A stretch of 64,000 nt of DNA from Acidobacteriota bacterium. Lineage in GTDB: Bacteria > Acidobacteriota > Blastocatellia > Pyrinomonadales > Pyrinomonadaceae. The first letter of the stretch is position 1; every line of letters begins with the position of its first letter. Positions 37,139-47,074 of this stretch are shown here, in pieces. Location: positions 2,480,001 through 2,544,000 of the forward strand of contig JADJOS010000001.1 of assembly GCA_016713675.1 (NCBI GenBank). The letters are read 5' to 3'. Position numbers and translations under genes: made by a program. The notes beneath the pieces are model-generated. The model did not search any database. It worked only from the letters and a program-made list of their open reading frames with translations, and was not told the DNA's origin.

Positions 37139-37744
37139 ATGCTTGCCCAATCAATAGCAATAAATGGCTTTAAGACGCTGACCGACGGCGAACTCATCGT
37201 AAGTGCGATGACGGGCCGCTCGGAGAGCTTTGAGGAGCTCGTTCACCGTTATCAGCGGCCGATCACCGGCTATGTCTTTCGCATGCTCGGCGATTACGAA
37301 GCCTCGCTCGACGTTACACAAGAAGTCTTCATTAAGGTTTACAATTCACTCTCAAAATACAGCGACGAATATAAATTTTCGACATGGCTTTATCGCATAG
37401 CACACAATGCGGCGATCGATCATATGCGGCGTAATTCGGTCACCGCTCAAAGTATCGAAGCCGAAAATGCGGACGGAACATTTCAGCTCCAAATAGAGAG
37501 CCGCGGCCCGTCGCCCGAACAGGACCATGAACGCAATGAGTGGCGATCCGAGATCGACGCGGTCGTGCGCTGTTTGCCGGCGGCCTATCGCGACCTGATC
37601 ATCCTGCGACACTCGCGGGATCTGAGCTACGACGAGATCGCTGAGGTAACAAATCTGCCCCTTGGAACGGTCAAGAACCGTTTATTCCGCGCTCGCGAAA
37701 TGATGCGCGAGCTCTTTATCGAGAGAGGTTTTGACGGAATATAA
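37139..37744 (+). CDS. ECF-type RNA polymerase sigma factor
   Basis: The 201-residue protein has sigma region 2 (SFEELVHRYQRPITGYVFRM, LDVTQEVFIKVYNSLSKY, FSTWLYRIAHNAAIDHMRR) and region 4 (LPAAYRDLIILRHSRDLSYD, IAEVTNLPLGTVKNRLFRAR). Both regions are complete. It resembles the RpoE group controlled by zinc-finger anti-sigma factors. The next gene, 6 nt downstream, encodes such a protein, so the two are a regulatory pair responding to an envelope or oxidative signal. Confidence 0.92.
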   Translation: MLAQSIAINGFKTLTDGELIVSAMTGRSESFEELVHRYQRPITGYVFRMLGDYEASLDVTQEVFIKVYNSLSKYSDEYKFSTWLYRIAHNAAIDHMRRNSVTAQSIEAENADGTFQLQIESRGPSPEQDHERNEWRSEIDAVVRCLPAAYRDLIILRHSRDLSYDEIAEVTNLPLGTVKNRLFRAREMMRELFIERGFDGI

Positions 37745-37750
37745 TTCGAG

Positions 37751-38323
37751 ATGATCAACGAATTCGACATTGAATTGGACGCTTGTCCGTCATTTGAGAT
37801 CGCCGCATATCTTGACGGCGAGCTCGACGCGCAGCGTGAACTCAGCCTCGAATCTCATTTTGCTTCGTGCGGCATCTGCTCGGCCGAGTTGAATCATCAG
37901 AAACACTTCCTCATCCAGTTGAACAGCCGATTGAGCAATGAAAGCGAGTTGGAACTGCCTAAGGATTTTACTCGGCAGATCGTGGCAAATGCCGAAAGTA
38001 GCGTTGTCGGCCTGAGGGGGCAGCGTGAACGGTTCAATGCCGTTTTTATTATTGCAGCGTTATTGCTCTTCGTTCTGTTTGCCTTGGGAGCCGAAGCCGG
38101 TGATCAATTTTCGGGTTTTGCCGCTTCGATCGATCAGACAGCGGCGGTCGTTGGCTTCGTGGGCCGCATCGTATATTCGTTCTTTGTTGGCGTCGTCGTT
38201 GTCTTGAGAACGATAGCTGCACCTCTTCAGATCGGGCTGGTGGGTATTGCCGCCGGTCTCGGGCTCTTTGCGGCCGCGGCTGTTTTGATCTCAAAAATGG
38301 TCTTCAGGCTGCGTAGAATCTAG
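37751..38323 (+). CDS. Membrane anti-sigma factor with zinc-binding zf-HC2 motif
   Basis: The 190-residue protein has an N-terminal HxxxCxxC motif (SHFASCGICSAEL) in the ZAS/zf-HC2 context (IAAYLDGELDAQRELSLESH). Two or three membrane helices follow (residues 95-120, 135-160 and 160-185). It should hold the cognate sigma factor at the membrane and release it on signal. The gene is immediately downstream of the sigma-factor gene. Confidence 0.88.
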   Translation: MINEFDIELDACPSFEIAAYLDGELDAQRELSLESHFASCGICSAELNHQKHFLIQLNSRLSNESELELPKDFTRQIVANAESSVVGLRGQRERFNAVFIIAALLLFVLFALGAEAGDQFSGFAASIDQTAAVVGFVGRIVYSFFVGVVVVLRTIAAPLQIGLVGIAAGLGLFAAAAVLISKMVFRLRRI

Positions 38324-38341
38324 ATCTTAATTCCTGCCACT

Positions 38342-39304
38342 GTGCGATATTTATTACCTTCAACAACTTCTACGACGGCTTATATTCCGACGTTGATACG
38401 CGTCTTTGCTGCTGCTGCATGCATTGTTGCATTCTGTTTCGTCTCGTTTGCGAACCCTGAAATATCGATGTCCGATGACGACACGACCGTGATCGTTCAG
38501 AACGCACCTGAACAGGAAGTTTACGTATTTGGGAAAGCGGTGATCGTCAAAAAGCAGGCCAAGGGCGTTCTCGCGATCGGCGGCGACGTGACGGTCGAAG
38601 GCCGTGTTGAAGGCGATGTTGCGACCATCGGCGGCAACGTGATCCAGGAAGAAGGCGGCTATATCGGCGGCGACGTGATCGTTTTCGGCGGAAGTTACAA
38701 ACCGAAGAGTCAAACGCCGCTGCGTGAGCCCGGAAAAGAGACTGTGATGTTCGGCGTTCTTGAGGATGAGATCAAAGACCTGGCTCAAAACCCTTCGCAG
38801 ATATTCTCTCCGAGCTGGTCGTGGGGCTTTGTTGCCCAACGCATCGTCGTGGCACTCCTGTGGTTCGTTATTTCGCTTGCAATGACGACCGTCGCTCCAG
38901 GTGCCGTTAGCCGGGCGGTTGCACGGATCCAGCTTTCTTCGCTCAAAGTTTGCGGTATCGGAGCCGGCGCATTTATGCTCGCTTCCATTTTGATCGTAAC
39001 AGGTGCCATAACATTACCTACATTCCTAAGTGCGACGGTCGGGGCAATGGGAATGCTCCTGCTGCTGCTCGGGTATGTTTTCGGCCGCGTTGCCTTACAG
39101 GTCAGTGCCGGAAAGATGCTCCAGAAACACTTCTTTCCAGAGAACAACCGGTCCGAAACACTCGCGATACTTGCCGGCGTCCTGATCTGGACGCTGCTGC
39201 TTTCGCTGCCGTATATTTGGATCATCGCTCTCTTTTCGGTCTTCGCATTCGGGATCGGGTTGATCCTGACAGCCCGCTCACCGCGACTCCGCCAAATTGC
39301 GTAA
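38342..39304 (+). CDS. Polymer-forming (bactofilin-like) membrane protein
   Basis: It starts at GTG 38342. A signal-like hydrophobic segment is followed by a short beta-helix region of bactofilin type (KGVLAIGGDVTVEGRVEGDV, ATIGGNVIQEEGGYIGGDVI). Four membrane helices in the C-terminal half follow (residues 165-310, e.g. IVVALLWFVISLAMTTVAPG). Proteins with this pattern often accompany ECF sigma/anti-sigma pairs and are predicted to respond to envelope stress. The molecular role is unknown. It lies 18 nt after the anti-sigma gene. Confidence 0.75.
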   Translation: MRYLLPSTTSTTAYIPTLIRVFAAAACIVAFCFVSFANPEISMSDDDTTVIVQNAPEQEVYVFGKAVIVKKQAKGVLAIGGDVTVEGRVEGDVATIGGNVIQEEGGYIGGDVIVFGGSYKPKSQTPLREPGKETVMFGVLEDEIKDLAQNPSQIFSPSWSWGFVAQRIVVALLWFVISLAMTTVAPGAVSRAVARIQLSSLKVCGIGAGAFMLASILIVTGAITLPTFLSATVGAMGMLLLLLGYVFGRVALQVSAGKMLQKHFFPENNRSETLAILAGVLIWTLLLSLPYIWIIALFSVFAFGIGLILTARSPRLRQIA

Positions 39305-39441
39305 GTCAATTGCTTGCAGATTTTTACACTTCTTTACAAATCAGCTCGAACCTTACTGATAGAATTAACGTCATAGATACTTGAAGGGTGCAACAATCAG
39401 CATTATTCGAGCGTAGATCGTTTCGAGGGTCTTATAACAAA

Positions 39442-40644
39442 ATGATACAGAATCTTATTATTACAGTTCTTTTATTCATATTTTCGGGTATGTTTGCCCT
39501 CGTCTTTGGCCAGACTGCCGAAGCGGTCAAACCGTCAGTGGTAACAGGTGATGTGGTGTCTATAAGTTCGACGGAAATCGTCGTAAGTTCGGCAGCCGGG
39601 GAAGTCAAGGCCGTCCTGACCGCCGCAACGCAATTCAAAAAGGTTACTGCTGAAAATCCGAGCATTAAGACCGCGATCGCTTCGTCGGCAGCTGACATCG
39701 GTGTCGGCGACAAACTATTGGTTACCGGAATATTGAGTGCCGATGGCAAATCGTTGCCGGCTCGGGCCGTTTATTTGATGTCAAAATCAGACATTGCCCA
39801 AAAGCAGGCGAAGGAAGCCGAGAACTGGCGAACGCGTGGCATCGCGGGCCGTGTTACAGCTGTGAATGCTCAGACAAATCAGCTTACGGTCGAGATCAGG
39901 AGCCTAATGGGCAGCACGTCGATGGTGCTGACGCCCAATGCAGATGCGGTCTTTCATAGATATGCACCGGATTCGATCAAATTTGAAGAGGCATTGAACA
40001 GCTCATTAGCGGAAGTCAAACAGGGTGACATGATCCGAGCTCTTGGCGACAAAAGTGCAGACGGGACCAGCTTTTCTGCAGAGCAGGTGGTTACTGGAGC
40101 TTTCCAGACAATTGCGGGCACGGTCAAGTCGATCGATATTGAAAAAAATGAGGTCATTATCACAGACCTTCAAACCAAAAAGGACGTTACGGTCGCCATC
40201 GGAACGGCGTCGATGATGAAGAGATTTCCCGCTGAATTGGCCCAACGCCTCGCTGGCGGAGCAATGGGCGGCGGAGGCCCGCGGCCACCGGGGCAGGGAC
40301 AGCCGGCAGCAGGCGGACCGCCGACAACGGGCGGCCAGGTCCGGCCGGCAGGCGGTGCTCCCGGACAGGGAAGGCCAGGAATGGGTGGGCAAGGCGGTAT
40401 CGACGACATGCTTGAACGTTTTCCGAACATTAAAGCCGAAGACCTAAAGGCCGGCGATATCATCGCGATCTCGAGCACAAGGAACGGAAACACGTCGCGT
40501 GTGAACGCGATCAAACTGCTCGCCGGTGTCGAACCGTTCATACGATTGGCACAGGCAACATCGGGCGGCGGACGCGGCCAGGGCGGACAGGCGGTTCAGG
40601 GCGGATTTACGATCCCAGGATTGGACGGCATCGGATTCCCCTAA
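39442..40644 (+). CDS. Secreted DUF5666-type protein with Pro/Gly-rich linker
   Basis: ATG 39442 gives a signal peptide (MIQNLIITVLLFIFSGMFAL, cleavage near VFGQ). The open frame extends 54 nt further upstream. Three repeats of a beta-barrel-like DUF5666 pattern occur: VVTGDVVSISSTEIVVSSAA, GIAGRVTAVNAQTNQLTVEI and TIAGTVKSIDIEKNEVIITD. A low-complexity region rich in Gly, Pro and Gln (residues 275-335) follows, then a short final domain (AEDLKAGDIIAISSTRNGNT). The function is unknown. The gene directly precedes the Oar-like receptor, which carries similar Gly-rich tracts. Confidence 0.75.
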   Translation: MIQNLIITVLLFIFSGMFALVFGQTAEAVKPSVVTGDVVSISSTEIVVSSAAGEVKAVLTAATQFKKVTAENPSIKTAIASSAADIGVGDKLLVTGILSADGKSLPARAVYLMSKSDIAQKQAKEAENWRTRGIAGRVTAVNAQTNQLTVEIRSLMGSTSMVLTPNADAVFHRYAPDSIKFEEALNSSLAEVKQGDMIRALGDKSADGTSFSAEQVVTGAFQTIAGTVKSIDIEKNEVIITDLQTKKDVTVAIGTASMMKRFPAELAQRLAGGAMGGGGPRPPGQGQPAAGGPPTTGGQVRPAGGAPGQGRPGMGGQGGIDDMLERFPNIKAEDLKAGDIIAISSTRNGNTSRVNAIKLLAGVEPFIRLAQATSGGGRGQGGQAVQGGFTIPGLDGIGFP

Positions 40645-40665
40645 AGATCATATTTATTAAGAAAT

Positions 40666-40693
40666 TGCCGAGGAGCTAACTGCACTCGGCATT
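40666..40693 (+). terminator. Weak terminator-like hairpin before the TonB receptor
   Basis: TGCCGAG pairs with CTCGGCA (7 bp) around a 12-nt loop and is followed by only TTTG. It may attenuate transcription between the DUF5666 gene and the receptor gene. Confidence 0.4.
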
Positions 40694-40725
40694 TGCGCAG
40701 CATCATATATTAAAAGGTATTTATC

Positions 40726-43700
40726 ATGAAATTCATTAGATCTATTTTACTGTTCGGGCTGGTTTCCGCGTTTGCGGTCAGCTCGGCATTTGGACAGGCG
40801 ACGGGCAGCATTGGCGGCTCGGTGACCGATTCGCTTGGAGCGGTCGTCGTTGGAGCTTCCGTAACGGTCGTGTCTCAGAGCGGGACACAAAAGATGGTCG
40901 TGACAAATGCTCGCGGTGAGTATAACGTCACGGGGTTGGAAGCCGGCAAATATACGGTCAAGGCTATCGCTCCAAAATTCGCTCTCTACGAAAATGCAGA
41001 GGTGGATGTGGTTGCGGGCGAGAAGACCGACATTTTTGTCGTCCTGACCGTTTCCGGAGTTGAAGAGAGCGTTGACGTCGGCGGAAACGAGACCGTCTCT
41101 AACGATGCGGATAACAACGCAGACGCGACCGTCATCAAGGGCAAGGACCTTGATGCACTTCCTGACGATCCGGACGAACTCGAATCGGCACTTCAGGCGC
41201 TTGCCGGCCCCTCGGCGGGACCAAACGGCGGGCAGATATATATCGATGGATTTACGGGCGGCCAATTACCGCCGAAAGAATCGATCCGGGAGATCCGCAT
41301 TAATCAGAATCCGTTCTCAGCCGAGTTTGACCGTCTGGGTTTTGGCCGAATTGAGATATTGACGAAGCCCGGTTCGGACAAGTTCCGCGGTTCGGTCTCG
41401 GCAAATTTCAATGACGAGAGTTTGAACTCACGCAATCCGTTTGCGAATAACCGAGCACCCAGCCAGCTGCGCTCATTCGGCGGCAACATTTCCGGGCCGC
41501 TGCAGAAAGGACGATCGTCTTTCTTTTTGGATGTCATGAACCGCGACAACGACGGCAACGCTGTTGTTAACGCTGTGGTTCTAGATGCTGCGTTAAATCC
41601 TGTAAATTTGCGAGAGGAATTTGTCGTTCCCAGCCGCCGTTTTTCGATCGGTCCCCGGGTGGATTTTGCGATCAACGACAATAACACGCTGGTTGCCAGA
41701 TACAACTTTAATACCGGTTCCAATGACAATCAGGGTATAGGAGACACCTCGCTTCCTTCGCGGGCATACAACACGACAAGCTTTGGCCACGAGTTCCGGT
41801 TGACCGAGACCGCAATAATCAATGCCAAAACGATCAATGAGACCAGGTTTGAATACTCATTCGATAAGCGTTCGCAGACGGGTGACAATTCGATACCGAC
41901 GATCAATGTCTCGTCCGCATTTACGGGCGGCGGAGCTCAGATCGGTACCAGCTATAACAAGAGCAGCAGGTTCGAGTTAAGTAACTTTACTACAACGGCT
42001 TTTGGCAAGAATTCTCAGCATTCCGTTAAGTTCGGCTTTAGGATCAGAAATAATTCGATCTCGGATCGTTCGGAGAATAATTATGGCGGCACATATGTGT
42101 TTCCCGGTTTCTTTGGCGTCGATGCCTTTGATACGAACGGTGACGGCGTAGTTTCGCCGCTTGAACAGTATCGAGCGAGCATTCTTAACGCTGCCGGCAC
42201 GCGGTATGATCCGACCCAGTTTTCATTGACCACGGGCGACCCTCTTGCTAAAGTGTCGCGGTTTGATGCCGGATTGTTCATCACTGATGACTGGCGCATT
42301 TCGCCGGCGTTGATGCTGAGCTTTGGCCTGCGGTATGAAAATCAAACGAATGTTAGCGACAACACAAACTTTGCTCCGCGTTTTGGATTTGCTTGGTCGC
42401 CGGGTGCAGGCGGAGCAAAGGCACCTAAGACGGTGTTCCGTGGCGGTGCCGGGTTCTTTTATGACCGGTTTAGTGAGAACCTGACGCTTCAGGCGGACCG
42501 ATTCGACGGAACGACTCAGTTGAATCTTATAGTTAGTGCGAACGAAACGGATCCGATCCGTCGTACGGCAGCCCTCGCGTTGCTCGCACAGCCTGTATTC
42601 ACACTGGCTGGTGTGACCAATTCTCCGACGGCGGCACAGATACTTGCGGCGTTGCCGCAGTCTAATTCGATCAGGACGATCTCGGCCGATCTACGAGTGC
42701 CGTACACGATACAGGTCGCTCTTGGTGTTGAAAGACAACTGCCGTTCAAGACCACATTCGGTGCGTTTTTCATTAAATCCCAAACTAACAACCAGCTGCG
42801 TGCCCGGAATGTAAATGCTCCGGTCTGTCCGGCCCAGATCAATTGTCTTAACGCACCGCGTCCCGATCCGACACAGGGAAATGTATTTGAATACGAATCG
42901 ACAGGCGTTAACAAGCAAACGCAGCTGATCCTGAATTTTAGGAACAATTACAGTTCGCGATTTTCGCTTTTTGGAAATTATCGACTAGGTTTTGCCGATA
43001 GCGACACCGATGGAGCCGGAAGTTTTCCTGCTTATAGTTATGATCTTACGGGTGAATTCGGCCGTTCGGCGTTCGACGTTCGGCACAATTTTGTGATCGG
43101 CGGAAACGTGACCCTTCCATGGCAGATCTCGCTTAATCCGTTCATTACGGCCAGTTCGGGACGTCCGTTCAACATCACGCGCGGTGTGGACCTAAATGGT
43201 GACTCACTGTTTACTGAACGGCCAACGTTCGGTGAACTCGGGAGCCGTTGCACGGAACTGAATCTGACCTCGTCGTACTGTGACGTTGCGGGCCAGGATC
43301 CGAATGCGATAATTCCGCGTAACTTCGGTGTCGGGCCGGCTTACGTGAGTGTCAATCTCAGAGTTTCGAAGTCGATCGGCTTTGGCAAGACCGCGGGAGC
43401 AACGGCCGGAGCAGGACAGACCGGCGGTAACCGCCCAAGCGGTTCGCCCGGAATGGTCATGGGCGGCGGAATGGGCGGCCGCGGCGGCGGCGGCGGTATG
43501 GGCGGAATGTTCGGCGGCGGCGGCGACAGCCGAAAGCCTTACAATCTGAACTTGAGCATTAATTTTAATAATCTGTTCAATACGGTGAACTTCGGTACAC
43601 CGGTCGGTAATCTTAGTTCGGGCCGTTTTGGCCAGTCGACAAATATCGCCGGAGGATTCGGCGGGTTCGGCGGCGGCGGCGGCGGCGGAGCGACGGCAAA

Positions 43701-43737
43701 TCGCCGGATCGAACTTCAGGCCCGATTTAGTTTCTAG
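40726..43737 (+). CDS. TonB-dependent receptor of the Oar/CarboxypepD_reg type
   Basis: The protein has 1003 residues with a signal peptide (MKFIRSILLFGLVSAFAVSS, cleavage near AFGQ). A carboxypeptidase-regulatory domain follows (ATGSIGGSVTDSLGAVVVGA to DIFVVLTVSG). Then come the plug (IRINQNPFSAEFDRLGFGRI, EILTKPGSDKFRGSVSANF) and a long 22-strand-type barrel (RYNFNTGSNDNQG, FGLRYENQTN, FYDRFSENLTLQ). Near the C-terminus lies an unusual glycine-rich insertion (MGGGMGGRGGGGGMGGMFGG, then GGFGGFGGGGGGG) before a final aromatic strand ending F-S-F. The family imports or binds large substrates at the outer membrane using TonB energy. The substrate here is unknown. A ribosome-binding site AAAAGGT precedes the ATG. 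Confidence 0.88.
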   Translation: MKFIRSILLFGLVSAFAVSSAFGQATGSIGGSVTDSLGAVVVGASVTVVSQSGTQKMVVTNARGEYNVTGLEAGKYTVKAIAPKFALYENAEVDVVAGEKTDIFVVLTVSGVEESVDVGGNETVSNDADNNADATVIKGKDLDALPDDPDELESALQALAGPSAGPNGGQIYIDGFTGGQLPPKESIREIRINQNPFSAEFDRLGFGRIEILTKPGSDKFRGSVSANFNDESLNSRNPFANNRAPSQLRSFGGNISGPLQKGRSSFFLDVMNRDNDGNAVVNAVVLDAALNPVNLREEFVVPSRRFSIGPRVDFAINDNNTLVARYNFNTGSNDNQGIGDTSLPSRAYNTTSFGHEFRLTETAIINAKTINETRFEYSFDKRSQTGDNSIPTINVSSAFTGGGAQIGTSYNKSSRFELSNFTTTAFGKNSQHSVKFGFRIRNNSISDRSENNYGGTYVFPGFFGVDAFDTNGDGVVSPLEQYRASILNAAGTRYDPTQFSLTTGDPLAKVSRFDAGLFITDDWRISPALMLSFGLRYENQTNVSDNTNFAPRFGFAWSPGAGGAKAPKTVFRGGAGFFYDRFSENLTLQADRFDGTTQLNLIVSANETDPIRRTAALALLAQPVFTLAGVTNSPTAAQILAALPQSNSIRTISADLRVPYTIQVALGVERQLPFKTTFGAFFIKSQTNNQLRARNVNAPVCPAQINCLNAPRPDPTQGNVFEYESTGVNKQTQLILNFRNNYSSRFSLFGNYRLGFADSDTDGAGSFPAYSYDLTGEFGRSAFDVRHNFVIGGNVTLPWQISLNPFITASSGRPFNITRGVDLNGDSLFTERPTFGELGSRCTELNLTSSYCDVAGQDPNAIIPRNFGVGPAYVSVNLRVSKSIGFGKTAGATAGAGQTGGNRPSGSPGMVMGGGMGGRGGGGGMGGMFGGGGDSRKPYNLNLSINFNNLFNTVNFGTPVGNLSSGRFGQSTNIAGGFGGFGGGGGGGATANRRIELQARFSF

Positions 43738-43766
43738 CCCTCCAAATTGCTAGATTGTCTCCTTTC

Positions 43767-43804
43767 GGAGAGGCAGGGTCGCGAGATCCGGCCTCTCCTT
43801 TTTT
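43767..43804 (+). terminator. Rho-independent terminator after the TonB-dependent receptor
   Basis: GGAGAGGC pairs with GCCTCTCC, with an inner loop region containing a further TCGCGA, and is followed by TTTTTT. It lies 30 nt after the receptor stop. Confidence 0.85.
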
Positions 43805-43920
43805 CATTCTGACAGACGATCGCAGGTATAAAACTTTTACGGATCGATGCGTTCTATACGGCAAAACGGGAGTATAATGTTCGCAGCTTAAAATTATCTT
43901 TGTTTCTGAGGAGTAGAGTG

Positions 43921-45204
43921 ATGTTAAAGCGAACGATATCAATTTTCACGATCCTATTGGCAATTTCGGCATCGGCGTATGGACAGTCGGCGGCGCAAGT
44001 CTTCGAGCGCGCGATGGGGGACTTTCAAGCTCGCCGCTATGAAATGGCTGCTGCCGGATTCACCCAGTATACCAAACTGGCTCCTACGGACCCTGCCGGT
44101 TTCAACAATCTCGGGCTTAGTTACTATTTGATCGACCGTTGCAGCGATGCGTTGGGTGCTTTCGCGTCCGCGATCAGATTGAAGCCGGAATCGTATGTTT
44201 CGTGGGTGTACCAAGGGATATGTCAGGACAAGGCATCGAAATATAACGATGCAGTAAACTCGCTGAAAACGGCCGCCGGGATCGATCCGAATAATCCGCT
44301 TGCTCATTCGCAGCTTGGTTTGGTGTACCATGGCGGTAAGAATTACACGGAGTCCGAACGCTCGATGCGGCGAGCTGTTCAGTTAAAGCCAAGCGATCAC
44401 TTCTATCGATATCGGTTAGGTCTGGCACTCTATGAACTGGAGCGATACGGTGAGGCAATTACCGAGGCAAAGGAATCGATTCGTCTTAAGGCGGACTATT
44501 CTTACTCGCACAGTCTCTATGGCGATTCGCTCTACGCGACAAAACAATACAAGGAAGCGATCCCTGAGTATCGGGAATCGTTAAGACTAAAGCCGGACGA
44601 CGCGACCGTGATGTACCAGCTCGGACAATCGTATTACGGCCTCAAAGACTATGTTTCGGCGATCACGGCATTTCGGGACACGGTCAAAACGGCACCGAAT
44701 GATTATGACGCGTGGGTATATCTCGGGAATTCACTGGATTATGAGAACCGGTTCGCCGAGGCGATCGACGCCTATAAAGAAGCGTTAAAGCTCCGTCCGG
44801 ACAATGCAATGGCATATTCGGAGATCGGGATCGCATATAACCGCTCAGGCAACTACATCGAAGCCGAAAAATATGCCCGTGAGGCTTTAAAACGGGATCC
44901 AGGCAACAGCAAGTATCAAACCGACCTTTGTATGGACCTGCGTAGATTGAAACGGTTTACGGAGGCATTGCCGCCCTGTGAGCAGGCAGTGAAGCTTGAT
45001 CCGAAGTCCGTGGACGGATATTACGAAATAGGACTGCTTTATCGTGACATGCGTGATCAAGCGATAACGCAGAAGAAACTGGTCGCCGCGCAAGGCTATA
45101 CGCAGAAAGCAAAGGAACAAGTGGCGAAGATCCAACCATTGGATCCCGATCAGGCACAAAAATTAAGCGACATGATCGATCCGCCGGCTAAGCCAAAGCC
45201 TTGA
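43921..45204 (+). CDS. Secreted tetratricopeptide-repeat protein
   Basis: ATG 43921 (spaced from TCTGAGGAGTAGAG) gives a signal peptide (MLKRTISIFTILLAISASAY, cleavage after YGQ). About ten TPR units of 34 residues follow, such as TDPAGFNNLGLSYYLIDRCS, YSYSHSLYGDSLYATKQYKE and NAMAYSEIGIAYNRSGNYIE. The protein should be periplasmic and mediate protein-protein contacts. No enzymatic domain is present. The frame is intact at 427 residues. Confidence 0.85.
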   Translation: MLKRTISIFTILLAISASAYGQSAAQVFERAMGDFQARRYEMAAAGFTQYTKLAPTDPAGFNNLGLSYYLIDRCSDALGAFASAIRLKPESYVSWVYQGICQDKASKYNDAVNSLKTAAGIDPNNPLAHSQLGLVYHGGKNYTESERSMRRAVQLKPSDHFYRYRLGLALYELERYGEAITEAKESIRLKADYSYSHSLYGDSLYATKQYKEAIPEYRESLRLKPDDATVMYQLGQSYYGLKDYVSAITAFRDTVKTAPNDYDAWVYLGNSLDYENRFAEAIDAYKEALKLRPDNAMAYSEIGIAYNRSGNYIEAEKYAREALKRDPGNSKYQTDLCMDLRRLKRFTEALPPCEQAVKLDPKSVDGYYEIGLLYRDMRDQAITQKKLVAAQGYTQKAKEQVAKIQPLDPDQAQKLSDMIDPPAKPKP

Positions 45205-45269
45205 GGTCTACTGGCATCTAAGCCAATGGAATGTAAAACCAATTTTGATTTTCAGCCGTATACCAACCC

Positions 45270-46016
45270 ATGAAGAAAATTTTCTGTTTAGTTTCGTCGA
45301 TCTTTCTCATTTCGCTCGTATCATTCGCTCAGCCGGCGGCTTCCGGCACTACGGCTGTCGCACCTAAAGCATCAAATCCCGCCGAATCTGCGGCAAAAGA
45401 ACTTGCCAATGCCGCACTTGCGGCTCATGGGGGCGAAAAATTGAAGCAGATGAAAAGCCTTGTAATGCGAGGGTCGGTCGATATAACGACTACCGCATTC
45501 AATCAGGCGATCGCTTCGACATTTGTGACGGTCATCGCCGGCGAAAAATACAACTACGAACTGAATAATCCTTTCCAGCCGTTAAAGCAGATCTTTGACG
45601 GCAAGCAGACCTTTTCGTCGCTGCAGGGATTTGCGTTGCCGCCGATCACGAGTCTCGGCTTCCCGCTGCTGCCCAAGATCGGCGAAACCGGCTATGTGAT
45701 CTCGCCTCTCGCTGACGAAAAGAAGAGACGAAACGGATTTCGTATAACGACGCCTGAAGGCTATTACACTGATTTCCTGATCAACGAAAAGACCAGCCAG
45801 ATCAAAGGTTATGAGTCGAGCTATGAATACAATGGCCGTCTGATCACCACGTCTGTCGTCGTCGATAAATGTCTGTTGGTGGATGGGGTGCTTGTGCCGG
45901 AGCGATATTCGCAGCGTTTCGACCTGGGACAGTTGACGGCGTATGCCGACTTCAAGTCGAAAGTGATACTAGTGAATTCAACGATAGAGGACAGCGTCTT
46001 CGCTATGCCCAAATAA
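45270..46016 (+). CDS. Secreted LolA/outer-membrane-lipoprotein-sorting-like protein
   Basis: The 248-residue protein has a signal peptide (MKKIFCLVSSIFLISLVSFA) and a mature part that begins with an Ala/Pro/Ser-rich stretch. A half-barrel pattern typical of LolA-like folds follows: AALAAHGGEKLKQMKSLVMR, GSVDITTTAFN and ETSQIKGYE-like TSQIKGYESSYEYNGRLITT. Homologues in Acidobacteriota are annotated as hypothetical. It converges with the epimerase gene, with 7 nt between their stops. Confidence 0.6.
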   Translation: MKKIFCLVSSIFLISLVSFAQPAASGTTAVAPKASNPAESAAKELANAALAAHGGEKLKQMKSLVMRGSVDITTTAFNQAIASTFVTVIAGEKYNYELNNPFQPLKQIFDGKQTFSSLQGFALPPITSLGFPLLPKIGETGYVISPLADEKKRRNGFRITTPEGYYTDFLINEKTSQIKGYESSYEYNGRLITTSVVVDKCLLVDGVLVPERYSQRFDLGQLTAYADFKSKVILVNSTIEDSVFAMPK

Positions 46017-46023
46017 GGAAAAG

Positions 46024-46979
46024 CTAGCGGGCGAACCTGCTGTTCTTCCACCAGTCGATCGTTCGGCTTAGCCCTTCTTCGAGTCCGACGAGCTCCTGAT
46101 AGCCGAGATGTTCGACGGCGAGCGAATTATCTGCTTGCGAATGTTTGACGTCACCCCGACGGGCGTCCAGATATTCGGCAGCTGCCTCCGTCTTGCCTGT
46201 GATCTTTTCAACACCTCTAACAACTGATTCAGAGTGATACGTTCGCCATTCGCCACATTCATCGTCATGCCGATGCCGGTCGCGGCTTGGGCCGCTTTGA
46301 TGTTGGCGTCGACGACATTTGCGATGTAAGTGAAATCACGCGATTGCTCGCCGTCACCGTAGATCAACGGCGTCGTGCCTTTCAACAATGCATCGATGAA
46401 TCTTGATATGACGCCAGAATACATTGACGATGGATTCTGCCGCGGCCCAAAGACGTTGAAATATCGCAATGCGAAGGTTTCCAAGCCGTAGACGTTGTTG
46501 AAGGAACGTAGGTAAAGTTCGCCGGTCAATTTTGCAACCGCATATGGCGACAGCGGGTCGGCCCTCATCGTTTCCACCTTAGGAAGTGTCGGCTGGTCAC
46601 CGTATGCCGAACTCGACGCGGCGTAGATGATTCGTCGAACGCCGGTTTCCTTCGCCTTTAACAGGACCTTGAACGTGCCGTCCACGCAAACGCGATGTGT
46701 CTCAGCCGGATTTTCCACGGAACGGGGAACGCTGGGCAGTGCGGCCTGGTGAAAGATGATCTCAGCACCTTCCATAGCCCGGGAAAGAGCTTGGTCATCG
46801 TTGATGTCGCCCTCAATGAACTCAAGATCTCCACTGATCTCATTTATGTTATCGATACTGCCGGTAGAAAGGTCGTCGATGATGGACACTTTTGCACCTT
46901 GCCGGATGAGTTCATCAGCAAGGTTAGAGCCAATAAATCCGGCACCGCCGGTGATGAGAACTTTAGTGGTGATCGCCAT
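46024..46979 (-). CDS. UDP-sugar 4-epimerase (WbpP-like SDR), one frameshift
   Basis: ATG 46979 begins MAITTKVLITGGAGFIGSNL, with GGAGFIG for NAD+. Typical extended-SDR blocks follow: FHQAALPSVPRSVENP, YAASSSAYGDQPTLPK, the catalytic SPYAVAK (YxxxK) and LRYFNVFGPRQNP. The frame breaks near 46200. The continuation TGKTEAAAEYLDARRGDVKH, SQADNSLAVEHLGYQELVGL and TIDWWKNSRFAR runs to a stop at 46024, giving 318 residues. The VPRS and NVFGPRQ pattern resembles UDP-GlcNAc/UDP-GlcNAcA 4-epimerases. With the upstream UDP-glucose dehydrogenase it makes uronic-acid-type precursors for surface polysaccharide. Confidence 0.82.
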
Positions 46980-47074
46980 CGCTTTACTAAGACAAGAGAC
47001 CAAAGACGAGAAACCGGAGACATGATCAGGAAACAAATCGCTTTTGCCTCATGATCACTGTCTCCGGACTAATT

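Noticed and set aside
36143..37150. A 335-residue minus-strand open frame opposite the PilM-like gene
   Set aside because: It covers the PilM-like gene exactly, which sits in an operon with correct spacing. The antisense product has no recognisable domain.
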